Position numbers and translations under genes: made by a program. Of a stretch of 64,000 nucleotides of DNA, positions 17,703-26,856 are shown in pieces. Origin of the DNA: Leptolyngbya sp. NIES-2104 (GTDB lineage Bacteria; Cyanobacteriota; Cyanobacteriia; Leptolyngbyales; Leptolyngbyaceae); contig NZ_BBWW01000001.1 of assembly GCF_001485215.1 (NCBI RefSeq), positions 4,774,001 through 4,838,000 of the forward strand. Reading direction: 5' to 3'. Position 1 is the first letter of the stretch. Each line of letters opens with the position of its first letter. Under the pieces are notes generated by a model. The model did not search any database. It had not been told where the DNA came from and saw only the letters and a list, made by a program, of their open reading frames with translations.

Positions 17703-18041
17703 CTACGATTCCGGTTTCACCTGTGGCAATCCCAAACTGTAGTTCACCACTCGGCTCTCCAAGTTGTAAGCAATTTCACCTTTGTTGAGCAGCGATCGCA
17801 CTAAATGTTCCAAATCCGATCCGATCCGGCGCAAATTGTAATCATTCAGCGATTGACCACTGTAAGACTCGACCAGTTCATCAAACTTGCTGTATATCTT
17901 TTGCAGTGCATCTTGGTTCCAGACCAACTCATTATCTGGATCAATATCCAGCGTCAGAACCTTATCGCTTTCGACCAACTCATTGTTCTGCACTTCCGCC
18001 GCGAAAATATGAATGTGGCGAGTTGTAGATTTGTGTAACAT
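17703..18041 (-). CDS. ndhM: NAD(P)H-quinone oxidoreductase subunit M
   Basis: A 112-residue protein recognised as NdhM, a subunit of the cyanobacterial NDH-1 complex specific to oxygenic phototrophs. NDH-1 takes part in cyclic electron flow, respiration and CO2 uptake at the thylakoid. Motifs are KSTTRHIHIFAAEVQNNEL, LTLDIDPDNELVWN, YNLRRIGSDLEHLVRSLL and VVNYSLGLPQV. The start is the ATG at 18041; CCAGG lies about 9 nt upstream, whereas a GTG at 18059 would place that signal inside the gene. It is convergent with purF across a palindromic repeat. Confidence 0.95.
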   Translation of the reverse strand: MLHKSTTRHIHIFAAEVQNNELVESDKVLTLDIDPDNELVWNQDALQKIYSKFDELVESYSGQSLNDYNLRRIGSDLEHLVRSLLNKGEIAYNLESRVVNYSLGLPQVKPES

Positions 18042-18152
18042 AAACTGACCTGGATTCACGTAGCTTGCTTATTGAAATTGTAAAGGTACTTCCTGCCAAA
18101 AATCTCGATCGCACCAAATCCATCTCTCAATCCTTTCCATTGATTCTCTCCC

Positions 18153-18893
18153 ATGTCCAAAGTTCTCAAGCTGTTATTCATCCGCCACGCTCAATCGATC
18201 GGCAACATCGAAAAACGAATGCAAGGTCACGGCGATTACGAACTGTCTCCGCTCGGTCGGCAACAGTCCGAAAGACTCGCAAGACATCTCAAAACCGAAT
18301 CTTGGCGACCCTCACACGTTTATTCAAGTCCCCTAAAACGAGCGGCACAAACGACAGAAATCCTACTGTCTTACTTTCAGAAGCCGCATTTACCCGCAGC
18401 GGTTAGCGATTTGATCGACCCAGAATCAGAAAACTCGATCGAGGACGAACCCGCACCGAGACAAATTCCGCTCCAATATGCCGAAGAATTAAAAGAATTT
18501 CAGAACGGAATTTTTCAGGGGTTGACGTGGGCAGAAGCACAATCTCGCTATCCAGATTTGTGCCGAAAATTAGAAACATCTCCAGATTGGATACCAATTC
18601 CCGAAGCCGAAACGCTGAACGATGCACGAGAGCGTTCCCGTCAATTTATCGATCGAATCATGCAGCATCATCGCGACGGTGATCAGCTTTGGATTGTGAG
18701 TCACAGTTGGATTTTGCAACACTTAATCGCTCAATTACTCGGAAGTGATAGATCCTGGCGATTACGCGCTCACAACACTGCCCTGTTTGAGTTTTGGATT
18801 GATCGATCGCGCTGGGAATTGCACAATCAAAATCGATTTAATACGGATTTGTGGCAAATTCGTAGATTCAATGATTTTCGTCATTTGCATTAG
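18153..18893 (+). CDS. Histidine phosphatase family (phosphoglycerate-mutase-like) protein
   Basis: A 246-residue protein with the catalytic motif LFIRHAQSIGN near residue 10. The usual RHG is RHA here, as in many branch members. Later come YSSPLKRAAQTTE, FQGLTWAEAQ (proton donor region) and WIVSHSWILQHL with the second catalytic histidine. The family removes phosphate from small molecules or proteins through a phosphohistidine; the substrate cannot be inferred. It lies alone, divergent from ndhM by about 110 bp. Confidence 0.88.
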   Translation: MSKVLKLLFIRHAQSIGNIEKRMQGHGDYELSPLGRQQSERLARHLKTESWRPSHVYSSPLKRAAQTTEILLSYFQKPHLPAAVSDLIDPESENSIEDEPAPRQIPLQYAEELKEFQNGIFQGLTWAEAQSRYPDLCRKLETSPDWIPIPEAETLNDARERSRQFIDRIMQHHRDGDQLWIVSHSWILQHLIAQLLGSDRSWRLRAHNTALFEFWIDRSRWELHNQNRFNTDLWQIRRFNDFRHLH

Positions 18894-19033
18894 AAATTGT
18901 GCAATTAACGCTATCTTTTTGTCAGAAAAGACACTTTTTTGAAACTTATGCTTGCTCTTAAAACCAAAACAGGCGATATAGTATCCTAGTGGCTTTCTAG
19001 TCAGGGTTATTCGTTAACTAATTAATAGATCCC

Positions 19034-19870
19034 ATGATTGTGAATGCGGTCAACGATATCTACAAGCAAGCTCACCAAGGCAGCGTGGCAGCGATCATTC
19101 AAATTTTGAATGACAAATTGTCAGAATCCGGGGTGAGAACTCGCGCCATTTTTGCCAATGGTGTCCTTCAGCTTCTTTGCGAAGCAGCAACGCCCGACCA
19201 ACTCGATCGAGCGACCTTAACCGAACGCATCCGCAAAATTCTCGAATCGATTTCACCGCGTAACATCCGCCGTGTGAATATCAACAGCCGAATCGTGCGC
19301 GAACAGCAGTTACTTTGGTTTGAGGAAATCAATCGCGATCCTGATGGTCAACTGCTTTGGGCTGAAGAAATCTCGCTGAGACGACCGAATTTTGTCAAGG
19401 GCATGATTGAGGACTGGCGGGAAACGTTCAGTGAGCGCGATGACATTCCCAAAACGCTTTCACCTCAAGCCGTGCGCGAGAAGCGTCAGTTTACAAAGGG
19501 CATTCTCGGTGGCGTGGTGATCAGTGCCGCAGTCCTAGCCGCAGGTTGGGGCGTTTACGCCTGGAATCAAGGCAAACTTTTTGCAGGTGAGCAGAACCAG
19601 ACTCAAGCGACCGCCCAACCGCAGTGGAAGGAAACGATCAAGCAAGATGGAGATTCGTTTGCTACGGCGGTGCGAGTCGCAGAGCGGGCAGCAAAAAGCG
19701 GTAGAGAGGCAAAAACTCCGACTCAATGGCAAGAAGTCGCCGACATGTGGGGAACGGCATCACGCTTGATGTCTGAAGTGCCAAATAGCCATCCTCGTGC
19801 AGATGTGGCGAAAAACCGGATGGCTGCTTATCGCAAGAATCAAGAGATTGCGCTGAAAAACGTGAAATAG
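19034..19870 (+). CDS. Hypothetical single-helix membrane protein
   Basis: A 278-residue protein of a type I associate with cyanobacteria but cannot name. Residues 1-150 are soluble and helical (YKQAHQGSVAAIIQILNDKL, then LTERIRKILESI). One membrane helix lies near residues 160-182 (ILGGVVISAAVLAAGWGVYA). The remaining 95 residues are a polar, probably helical segment. The order suggests a cytoplasmic N-domain and an external C-domain. It has its own promoter region of about 140 bp; a long palindromic repeat separates it from herA. Confidence 0.75.
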   Translation: MIVNAVNDIYKQAHQGSVAAIIQILNDKLSESGVRTRAIFANGVLQLLCEAATPDQLDRATLTERIRKILESISPRNIRRVNINSRIVREQQLLWFEEINRDPDGQLLWAEEISLRRPNFVKGMIEDWRETFSERDDIPKTLSPQAVREKRQFTKGILGGVVISAAVLAAGWGVYAWNQGKLFAGEQNQTQATAQPQWKETIKQDGDSFATAVRVAERAAKSGREAKTPTQWQEVADMWGTASRLMSEVPNSHPRADVAKNRMAAYRKNQEIALKNVK

Positions 19871-19944
19871 AAGGTCGCTCGAGCATTTGGCGATCGGTGC
19901 GAAATCTTTGTGTACTGTCGATCGTTCTAAAGTGTGCTTCAGGA

Positions 19945-20130
19945 TCATCTCGCTTCGTTCAGTCCCCGCCCCGGAATAAAATTCGGGGCTAATTGTGCGA
20001 AGTTCTTTGAAAAGGACTGAAGAGACTAATTTTGGCTTTTAGTCCCCTTTAGTGGACTTCGTTCTGTTAGCCCCGAATTCCATTCCGGGGCGGGCTAACA
20101 AGGCAGTGAGAAGGCTTTGAAGCTCACCCT
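19945..20130. repeat. Long palindromic intergenic element, copy 5
   Basis: The third long member, between two convergent genes. Left arm CGCCCCGGAATAAAATTCGG and right arm AGCCCCGAATTCCATTCCGG continue into GGCG on each side. The internal hairpin AGTCCCCTTTAGTGGACT corresponds to that in copy 1, but the sequence has diverged considerably. The stretch from 19871 to 20208 holds no gene apart from this element. Confidence 0.8.
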
Positions 20131-20208
20131 GAAACAGTCACACGCACGATCTGTTTACGTAAAAAACCCATTTACTGGAAAAGCTTCGTTTACGATCGCT
20201 AAACTCTC

Positions 20209-21894
20209 CTAATCAATACTGCGACCTCGAACCGTTTGCGATCGACGTGGAACCGCAACAGGAGCAAGCTCAATTTGACGCTCCTGAACCCGATGGCTCT
20301 CAAAATGTTTTTGCCACATTGCAGGTGCGTCTAGGGTTTCTCCACCATGTTTTGTCAATCGTTGGCGGACTTTACACAACACAGGCGTATTCACACACGC
20401 ACCAGAAATAATGATTTGCCCCTTAGTTAGTGCAGGCAATTCCTTCAGCAAGTCTCGTCCCGCTGCTTCGACTCCGTATTTCAAGCTTTCCTGATCCACG
20501 GGATTGACAATCCGCATGAGAAATTGACTCATACACTGAGAAAGCACATCTGCATCAAGCTTTCCAGGACGCTGTGTAATCAGTCCCACTCCTAACCCAA
20601 ATTTTCGTCCTTCACTAAGAATTGTTCGCAATACTGATTTACATCGAGAAGGTTCGTGTGCGGGTGCGAAACGGTGCGCTTCTTCAATCAGGATAAATAC
20701 GGGATAGGGCAAGTAGTTCTCATCTTGTGGCGAAATCAATTCCTTCTGAGTACTCATTCGGGCGTGATTCACTTGCCTCAGAACCGCTGCACAAATCACT
20801 TGCTGTTCTTCCTGGCTGATTTCATTCATCTGAAGGACGGTGACTTGTCCAGGCTGGAATAGTTCTTTTGGACTAACGGTATGTTCAAGATTGTGGAAAT
20901 AGTGCGATCGCTCAATTTTCTCTAGCTTCCATTCCAAAGCCGGAGCCGACGATCCCGATCGTTCATTTCCATCATCATCGACTTGCACATCTGCTTCCCG
21001 CACTGCCGCGATTAAATCCTGAATTCCCCAGCGGTAGTCACCTTTTCGATGACTTTGAAGAATTCGGAAGGCTTTACTGAGCATCGCTTGTTGTCGATCG
21101 CTCATTTCTGGCAGCAACGCCAAAATGTCGTAATAATCGAGCGAAGAGATCCGAATCCGTACGTCGTCTGGAGACAGCACTTTTACCTTGGGCGAGTAGC
21201 CGTCCGGAGCCGCAAACGCTGGATGACCCCGCATTTCAGCTAAAGTGCCATACTCGCCATGTGGATCAAAAATCAAAACCGCTGCTCGATTGTGCGGCAA
21301 TAATAATTCCTCAATCAGAACGCCTGCGGTGTAGGATTTCCCCGATCCGGTTCCTGCCAAAATCGCCATGTGCGTACTCACAAGCTCTTTCACGTCAAGC
21401 GCGATCGGGACTGCATTCATCTCACGCAATAACAGCGATCCGATATGCGCTGAACCGACATCTTGCGGCTGACGACGATTGAGAATACTCTGCAACATCA
21501 AATCATCCGCCAAAATCACTTTTGATCCTGGGTTGGGACTCTTTCGCGGATTCATGAAACCCAGTGACGGCTCGAAATATCCGATCACATCGACGCTGAC
21601 TTCATAAATTTCGGGATTGTCATAGGTAAAACCGACCAAAGCCGCGATCGCTTCCGGGCTAATCTCCGTATCCGCAAAAATACGGTCAGGCAGGTGATCG
21701 ATCAATCGTCGATCGGAGATCTTACCAAGAATTTTACGGAGAGTTCCCGCTTCACGCACCTCGTAATAAACATATTCACCAATGCGGACATACCGATTGT
21801 CAGACGTGATGAAAACGTACTGATTGCCGTTGTCACCGGGTCCTTTCACCGTACCCACAACGCTCGTCGGGTTTGAAGCAGGCTTTAGGCTCAT
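20209..21894 (-). CDS. HerA-like DNA-translocase ATPase (DUF87)
   Basis: A 561-residue protein with an N-terminal HAS-barrel region (about residues 1-130) and a HerA/FtsK-type ATPase. Walker A is ILAGTGSGKSYTAGVLIEEL, Walker B VFILIEEAHRFAP, and the arginine-finger region GLITQRPGKLDADVLSQC. Hexameric HerA works with the nuclease NurA in DNA end processing in archaea and some bacteria, and related proteins occur in defence systems. No nurA or other nuclease is adjacent, so the partner is unknown. It lies alone; the upstream 355 bp are shared with a divergent histidine kinase gene. Confidence 0.88.
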   Translation of the reverse strand: MSLKPASNPTSVVGTVKGPGDNGNQYVFITSDNRYVRIGEYVYYEVREAGTLRKILGKISDRRLIDHLPDRIFADTEISPEAIAALVGFTYDNPEIYEVSVDVIGYFEPSLGFMNPRKSPNPGSKVILADDLMLQSILNRRQPQDVGSAHIGSLLLREMNAVPIALDVKELVSTHMAILAGTGSGKSYTAGVLIEELLLPHNRAAVLIFDPHGEYGTLAEMRGHPAFAAPDGYSPKVKVLSPDDVRIRISSLDYYDILALLPEMSDRQQAMLSKAFRILQSHRKGDYRWGIQDLIAAVREADVQVDDDGNERSGSSAPALEWKLEKIERSHYFHNLEHTVSPKELFQPGQVTVLQMNEISQEEQQVICAAVLRQVNHARMSTQKELISPQDENYLPYPVFILIEEAHRFAPAHEPSRCKSVLRTILSEGRKFGLGVGLITQRPGKLDADVLSQCMSQFLMRIVNPVDQESLKYGVEAAGRDLLKELPALTKGQIIISGACVNTPVLCKVRQRLTKHGGETLDAPAMWQKHFESHRVQERQIELAPVAVPRRSQTVRGRSID

Positions 21895-22249
21895 AATGAG
21901 GAAGAAATCCAGCAGGAATTTCGTTCAAGTGTACTATTAAAACGATTCAGGTCAAGCGATTCGAGCAAATTTGTTCGATTTTTACTTCATCGAATCTTCG
22001 TTATTCTTTCCCGATTATCTTGAGAAATTGATGATCTAAAACGCAGGATCGAGGGAATTTACGGATACCTTCCTGGCTGTCAGATTGTAATCTGAGAACA
22101 ATGGTGTAATAAATTGCAGTAAATGAATCCTAGTATTGGTAAAACCTTACCGATCTAATGATTCAGCGCTACGCTGCTCCCCTTAACTGAGTGACTGAAG
22201 CTTTGTGAAGGGAACTTCCCTACAGTGACGCAAACAGGCATGTGACAGG
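21895..22249. other. Divergent intergenic region, herA / GAF kinase
   Basis: There are 355 bp between two divergent genes, so both promoters should lie here. The sequence is AT-rich in its first half. A small hairpin, GAAGGGAACTTCCCT, occurs near 22208. No open frame or RNA gene was recognised. Confidence 0.5.
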
Positions 22250-24301
22250 ATGCAAGCAAAAGTTTCGCGATCGAGATCAATGGAGTCGCAGGAAGTTGTG
22301 GGGCGGGGCATGGATGTTGTCAACACTACAAGAGAAGAAGTGATTCGCCTAGAGTCGGATCGGCTTGCCTCGCTGTCCAATCCTTCCCGTGATGCTGTGC
22401 CTCACCCTAACGCCTATCCACCCCCACTCGCGTCGATCGAAACGACGATCGGACGCAAAATCACTCAGGCGCTCAGTCAGGCGACCCGACCTGAGGCTGT
22501 TTTGTCCGAAGTTGCAGCGCTGTTGGGGGAAACGTACGGTGTGCAAGCTTGTGTGATTTCGATTCCATCAGCAGGATCAGAAAAATCCTTAACTGCTTGG
22601 TTTTCAAAGTCCTATCTGAGCGGAAATCAGCAAAAAGAGTTTCTGTCAAACTACACACTGATTGAAACGGAAACGCTTACTCATTCAGAACTGTTTATTT
22701 CTGATTTAACGCTTAGCGAAATCGCTTATGTTTCTAAAGTCCTGCCGATTCGGGCGGTGATGAGTCTGCCTACGCAGTTTCAAGGGCAGACAAACGGCGT
22801 TGTGAGTTTGATGTGTGCTCAATCACGTCGTTGGACGGATTTGGAAATTGATACACTGATGCACATTGTCGATCACGTTGCGATCGCGATTTCGCAAATT
22901 TCACTCCAGCAAAAAGTCGCCAAGCAAGCGCAATATCAGGCACTGATTCGCAAGGTGACAATGGCGATTCAGAATTCCTTAGAGGTGCCGCAAGTTCAGG
23001 TGATGGCACTCGAAGGATTAGCCGAATCGCTAGAGATTGAGCAGGCGTTTGTTCTGAGATCCAAGTTTTGGGACCCACGTCAGAGTGTGCGATCGGATGG
23101 CGATCGGATTCCGAAAGCGCGAATCATGGTCGATAGCGAATGGCGACGTGATCCAGCCGAGCCAGAATCACCTCTGAGTCAATCCTTCTGGGTGAGCGAT
23201 TGTGGGGTTTGCCAAGTCGCAGTTCGCAGTACAGCAAAATCGTTTGTGTTCGGTGCTTCAACAGAATTTCCTTCAGAAACGATTGCGCCAATCTTCGATC
23301 CAGAGAAGATGCCCGCTCTCATGCTCGTTCCGTTAGAGAGCAAGAATCGACTGCTTGGATTCATCGCAGTGCAGCAAAGTCGATCGCGCCACTGGCAACC
23401 CGAAGAAATCGAACTCGTTGAACTCTTGAGTGCTCAAATCAGTGCCGCAATTATTCAAACTGAAACGCTGCGTCAAGTTGAATCTTTAGTCGAAGAGCGA
23501 ACCGCACAACTCCAACAAAGTTTAGAACTGCAAGCCAAGCTGTATGAGATTACCCGCAAACAGATCGAGAAACTGCGGGAAATGAATCAGCGCATGGATG
23601 AGTTTCTCAGTACACTCAGTCATGAACTCCGAACACCGCTAACAAGCATGATGTTAGCGATTCGGATGTTGCGGCAGGCGAATCTTTCTCCCGATCGTCG
23701 TCAGCAGTATTTGAACATTCTGGAGCAGCAATGTGCTCAGGAAACTAGTTTAATCAATGACTTGCTGGCGCTTCAGGAATTGGAAACAAAACAGGTCGCA
23801 TTCCAGCTTCAGAAAGTCGATTTGCGACAAGCGATCGACGATGTTTCACAGTCCTTCCACCAGCGCTGGGTATCGAAAGGACTCACGCTCGATGTGAAGT
23901 TGCCACAGCGATTACCTGTGTTTAACACCGATCGCGATAGTTTCAATCGAATTTTGCTAGAACTGCTGACCAATGCGGGCAAATATGCTGATCCAAACAG
24001 CACCGTTCGTCTTCGAGTCACGGTTGAGCCTGGACAACAAATTAAGCTGGCATTATCCAATATTGGATCGGCAATCTCAGAGGAAGAACTGCCGCACATT
24101 TTTGAAAAGTTCCGGCGTTGTCAAGGCATGACCCAGAATGCGGTTCCGGGAACTGGGTTAGGGTTGGCGCTCGTCAAGAGTTTGGTTCAGCATTTGAACG
24201 GCGCGATCGAGGCAACGAGTGTCGCCACCGCTGATCCTCAATCCTACGAAACTTGCTTCACAGTGACACTGCCGCAGAATCTAGAAATTGCTGGGGCGTA
24301 G
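22250..24301 (+). CDS. GAF-domain sensor histidine kinase
   Basis: A soluble 683-residue kinase. Two GAF-type sensory regions (about residues 65-215 and 225-395) precede a coiled-coil linker and a HisKA domain with the phospho-acceptor His458 in STLSHELRTPLTSMML. The C-terminal HATPase has LLELLTNAGKYA (N box) and GTGLGLALVKSLVQHLNG (G2 box). No transmembrane segment is seen, so it senses a cytoplasmic cue or binds a chromophore; no conserved bilin cysteine is evident. No response regulator is adjacent. The start is uncertain: ATGs at 22250, 22268 and 22310 are all possible. Confidence 0.9.
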   Translation: MQAKVSRSRSMESQEVVGRGMDVVNTTREEVIRLESDRLASLSNPSRDAVPHPNAYPPPLASIETTIGRKITQALSQATRPEAVLSEVAALLGETYGVQACVISIPSAGSEKSLTAWFSKSYLSGNQQKEFLSNYTLIETETLTHSELFISDLTLSEIAYVSKVLPIRAVMSLPTQFQGQTNGVVSLMCAQSRRWTDLEIDTLMHIVDHVAIAISQISLQQKVAKQAQYQALIRKVTMAIQNSLEVPQVQVMALEGLAESLEIEQAFVLRSKFWDPRQSVRSDGDRIPKARIMVDSEWRRDPAEPESPLSQSFWVSDCGVCQVAVRSTAKSFVFGASTEFPSETIAPIFDPEKMPALMLVPLESKNRLLGFIAVQQSRSRHWQPEEIELVELLSAQISAAIIQTETLRQVESLVEERTAQLQQSLELQAKLYEITRKQIEKLREMNQRMDEFLSTLSHELRTPLTSMMLAIRMLRQANLSPDRRQQYLNILEQQCAQETSLINDLLALQELETKQVAFQLQKVDLRQAIDDVSQSFHQRWVSKGLTLDVKLPQRLPVFNTDRDSFNRILLELLTNAGKYADPNSTVRLRVTVEPGQQIKLALSNIGSAISEEELPHIFEKFRRCQGMTQNAVPGTGLGLALVKSLVQHLNGAIEATSVATADPQSYETCFTVTLPQNLEIAGA

Positions 24302-24420
24302 CTTTTCTTCACAATCCTGACTAGAATCGAACCGAGGCGGATTGAGATTTCAGTGCGTTTTGAAAGTGTGCTGTGCTGCTCTCTTTTTCGGTGAGCGGAC
24401 TGGGTATAATGTCTGGAGTT

Positions 24421-26106
24421 ATGTTACAAGCTGCTATCCCCCCAACTCGATCGCTACGCTGGCAACGGCAAATTTCTTCTCCACTGGCGCGACAAGTGGA
24501 CATTTCCGTGTCGGCTGCAAAATTAACTTTCTATCTGTGGTGGGATCGGCAGATTTCAGGCAAGTCCGCTCATCACCGCAATCGACGCGCTCAGTGGTTA
24601 GTGGGGACGCTGCTCGATTTAGGTCCGACTTTTATCAAAATCGGTCAATCGCTTTCAACGCGGGCAGATTTGCTGCCGTTGGAATACGTCAAAGCATTAG
24701 GACAGCTACAAGATCGCGTTCCTGAATTTGACCCAAATCAGGCGATCGCGATTATCGAATCTGAACTCGGCTATCCGATTCATGTGCTGTATCAGGACTT
24801 CGACCCGACTCCGATCGCGGCTGCAAGTTTAGGGCAAGTTCACCGAGCACGACTCCATACAGGCGAAGAAGTGGTCGTGAAAGTTCAGCGTCCGGGACTA
24901 GAGCAGCTATTCGCAATGGATTTCCAGATTGTCGGGCGATTAGTGCGCTGGATCGATCGCTTCGTTCCGAATGCCCGTCAATACGATATCAAAGCCATTC
25001 ACGAGGAATTTTCGGAAATTCTCGGTCGGGAAATCGATTATGTACAAGAAGCGATGAACGCCGATCGCTTTCGACATAATTTCGCGGATCACGATCGTAT
25101 TGTGGTTCCAAAAATTTATCCGAAGTACACGACTCGGCGCGTGTTGACGATGGAATATGTGCCGGGAATTAAAGTTAACGATCGTCAAAGCTTACTTGCG
25201 ATCGGAATCGATCCGCGTGAAATTAATCATCTAGGAATTTGTGCGTATCTCAAACAATTGCTGCAAGATGGATTCTTTCAAGCTGATCCGCATCCTGGAA
25301 ATATGGCGGTCAGTCAGGATGGCAAGCTGATTTTCTACGATTTTGGCATGATGGCAGAAGTGCAGCCGATCAATCGAAATCAGATGGTTCAGACCTTTTT
25401 CGCAGTTTTGAAAAAGGATACCGATCAGGTCGTGAGCACCCTAGTGGACATGGGTTTGGTCGAGCCGATGGCGGACATGACCCCGGTGAAGCGGATTGTG
25501 AATGTATTAGTCGATCGCTTTGCGGATAAGCCTGTCGAGTTGCAAGCTTTTAAGAGTCTGAGAAACGAACTGTATTCGGTGTTTGAACAACAGCCGTTTC
25601 GCTTGCCTGCCAAGATGACGTTTATCATCAAAGCGTTGACGACATTAGACGGGGTAGCGCGTGACCTTGATCCGCAGTACAACCTACTTTCAGCCGCAAA
25701 GCCGTTCGTGAAAAGTTTAGCGACGATGCCAGCACGTCAAGGGGGCGGAGTTGGAGAACTTGCGAAACAGGCGAAGAGCTATTTGACGTATCGATTGAAT
25801 AAGCCGAATCCGACTCAAAGCGCGATCGAGCGACTCGAATCACGACTCGAACAAGGCGAACTCAAGATTCAGGTGAACTCGATCGAGCATAATCGCGCTC
25901 TCAAAACCTTGAATCTCTCGGTCAGAGCCTTGCTGTATGCGTGTATTTCAGGATTTGCGGCATTGACTGGAGCGATTTTACTCGTCGGTCAAATCAGCGG
26001 TGGAGCAATTTTTGCATTTGCGATCGCGGCGTTTTCTGGTGTGTTTTTGGTGCGATCGCTGATTCGGTTGATGTGGCGCGATCGGGTCGATCGAATGCTG
26101 GATTAG
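24421..26106 (+). CDS. ABC1/UbiB/AarF-family atypical kinase
   Basis: About 561 residues from the ATG at 24421; in-frame ATG and GTG codons at 24409 and 24373 are alternatives. ABC1 hallmarks are present: IKIGQSLSTRADLLP (the KxGQ motif), AAASLGQVHRARL (Ala-rich loop), EVVVKVQRPG (lysine), DPHPGN (catalytic loop) and IFYDFGMM (metal-binding DFG). Two C-terminal hydrophobic segments anchor it in a membrane. UbiB/ABC1 proteins support prenylquinone synthesis; in phototrophs they also affect tocopherol and plastoquinone pools. It sits upstream of a toxin-antitoxin pair without evident functional link. Confidence 0.9.
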   Translation: MLQAAIPPTRSLRWQRQISSPLARQVDISVSAAKLTFYLWWDRQISGKSAHHRNRRAQWLVGTLLDLGPTFIKIGQSLSTRADLLPLEYVKALGQLQDRVPEFDPNQAIAIIESELGYPIHVLYQDFDPTPIAAASLGQVHRARLHTGEEVVVKVQRPGLEQLFAMDFQIVGRLVRWIDRFVPNARQYDIKAIHEEFSEILGREIDYVQEAMNADRFRHNFADHDRIVVPKIYPKYTTRRVLTMEYVPGIKVNDRQSLLAIGIDPREINHLGICAYLKQLLQDGFFQADPHPGNMAVSQDGKLIFYDFGMMAEVQPINRNQMVQTFFAVLKKDTDQVVSTLVDMGLVEPMADMTPVKRIVNVLVDRFADKPVELQAFKSLRNELYSVFEQQPFRLPAKMTFIIKALTTLDGVARDLDPQYNLLSAAKPFVKSLATMPARQGGGVGELAKQAKSYLTYRLNKPNPTQSAIERLESRLEQGELKIQVNSIEHNRALKTLNLSVRALLYACISGFAALTGAILLVGQISGGAIFAFAIAAFSGVFLVRSLIRLMWRDRVDRMLD

Positions 26107-26142
26107 GCTCTATCTTGAAATCAGAGCGCTGGAAGCAAAAAC

Positions 26143-26382
26143 ATGATTGATTCAGAAACTGTTGAAAAGTTGCAAAATGCTTCGATCGAAGAGCGAATCG
26201 CAATGATTGAAATATTGTTGCAATCATTAAAAGCAGATATCAGAAGAGATGATTCTTGTCAATCCGAAACTGTAACTCATTCACAACGTCCCGCTTTTGG
26301 CTTCATGAAAGAAACTGGCGAAATTTTGGGTGATCTTGTTACTCCAGTTTTGCCTGAAAACGCTTGGGAAGTTCTTCAGTGA
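26143..26382 (+). CDS. Putative antitoxin of a VapBC-like pair
   Basis: A 79-residue protein, MIDSETVEKLQNASIEERIA at the start, predicted helical for its first 35 residues and polar afterwards. It has no recognised DNA-binding fold by eye. It is called an antitoxin because its stop overlaps the start of a PIN-domain toxin gene (GTGA) and because short proteins of this 'SIEERIAMIEILLQSL' type accompany PIN toxins in cyanobacteria. Such antitoxins bind the toxin and usually repress their own promoter. Confidence 0.75.
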   Translation: MIDSETVEKLQNASIEERIAMIEILLQSLKADIRRDDSCQSETVTHSQRPAFGFMKETGEILGDLVTPVLPENAWEVLQ

Positions 26383-26768
26383 AGCTTTTACTGGATACTC
26401 ACATTTGGCTTTGGTATGCGCTTGGCAATCCTCAGCTTTCCGAGAATTTGCGATCGCTCATCGCCTTGAACGCAACAGAACTTTGGCTCAGTCCAATCAG
26501 CATTTGGGAAGCTCTTCTCTTAGCGGAAAGAGGACGAATTTCTCTTAGATCTGATGCTGTCGCTTGGATCAATCAATCGCTAGAAGCGCTGAAAATCTGT
26601 GAGGCTCCTCTTGATCGTCACATCATGATTTTGAGCCGTCAGATTGAACTACCTCATCAAGATCCCGCTGATCGTTTCATTGCTGCTACTTCTATTTATT
26701 GCGAGGTGCCGCTTGCCACCGTGGATACAAACCTTGTGGCAGCTTCTTGGTTGACTACGATAAGTTAG
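26379..26768 (+). CDS. PIN-domain ribonuclease toxin, VapC-like
   Basis: About 129 residues from the GTG at 26379, which overlaps the antitoxin stop; a TTG at 26364 would add five residues. KLLLDTHIWLWY carries the first PIN acidic residue, SIWEALLL the conserved glutamate, and DPADRFIAATS plus LATVDTNLV the later aspartates, so the metal site looks complete. PIN toxins cleave tRNA or rRNA and arrest growth unless bound by antitoxin. The pair sits between the ABC1 kinase gene and a transporter operon. Confidence 0.88.
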   Translation: MKLLLDTHIWLWYALGNPQLSENLRSLIALNATELWLSPISIWEALLLAERGRISLRSDAVAWINQSLEALKICEAPLDRHIMILSRQIELPHQDPADRFIAATSIYCEVPLATVDTNLVAASWLTTIS

Positions 26769-26856
26769 CAACGGAATCTCACAGAAATCACCCAGAAATC
26801 GCGTAAAGGGTGTAGAAAGGATAGAATCACTCTTCTGAAAAGTGCGCGATCGACGT

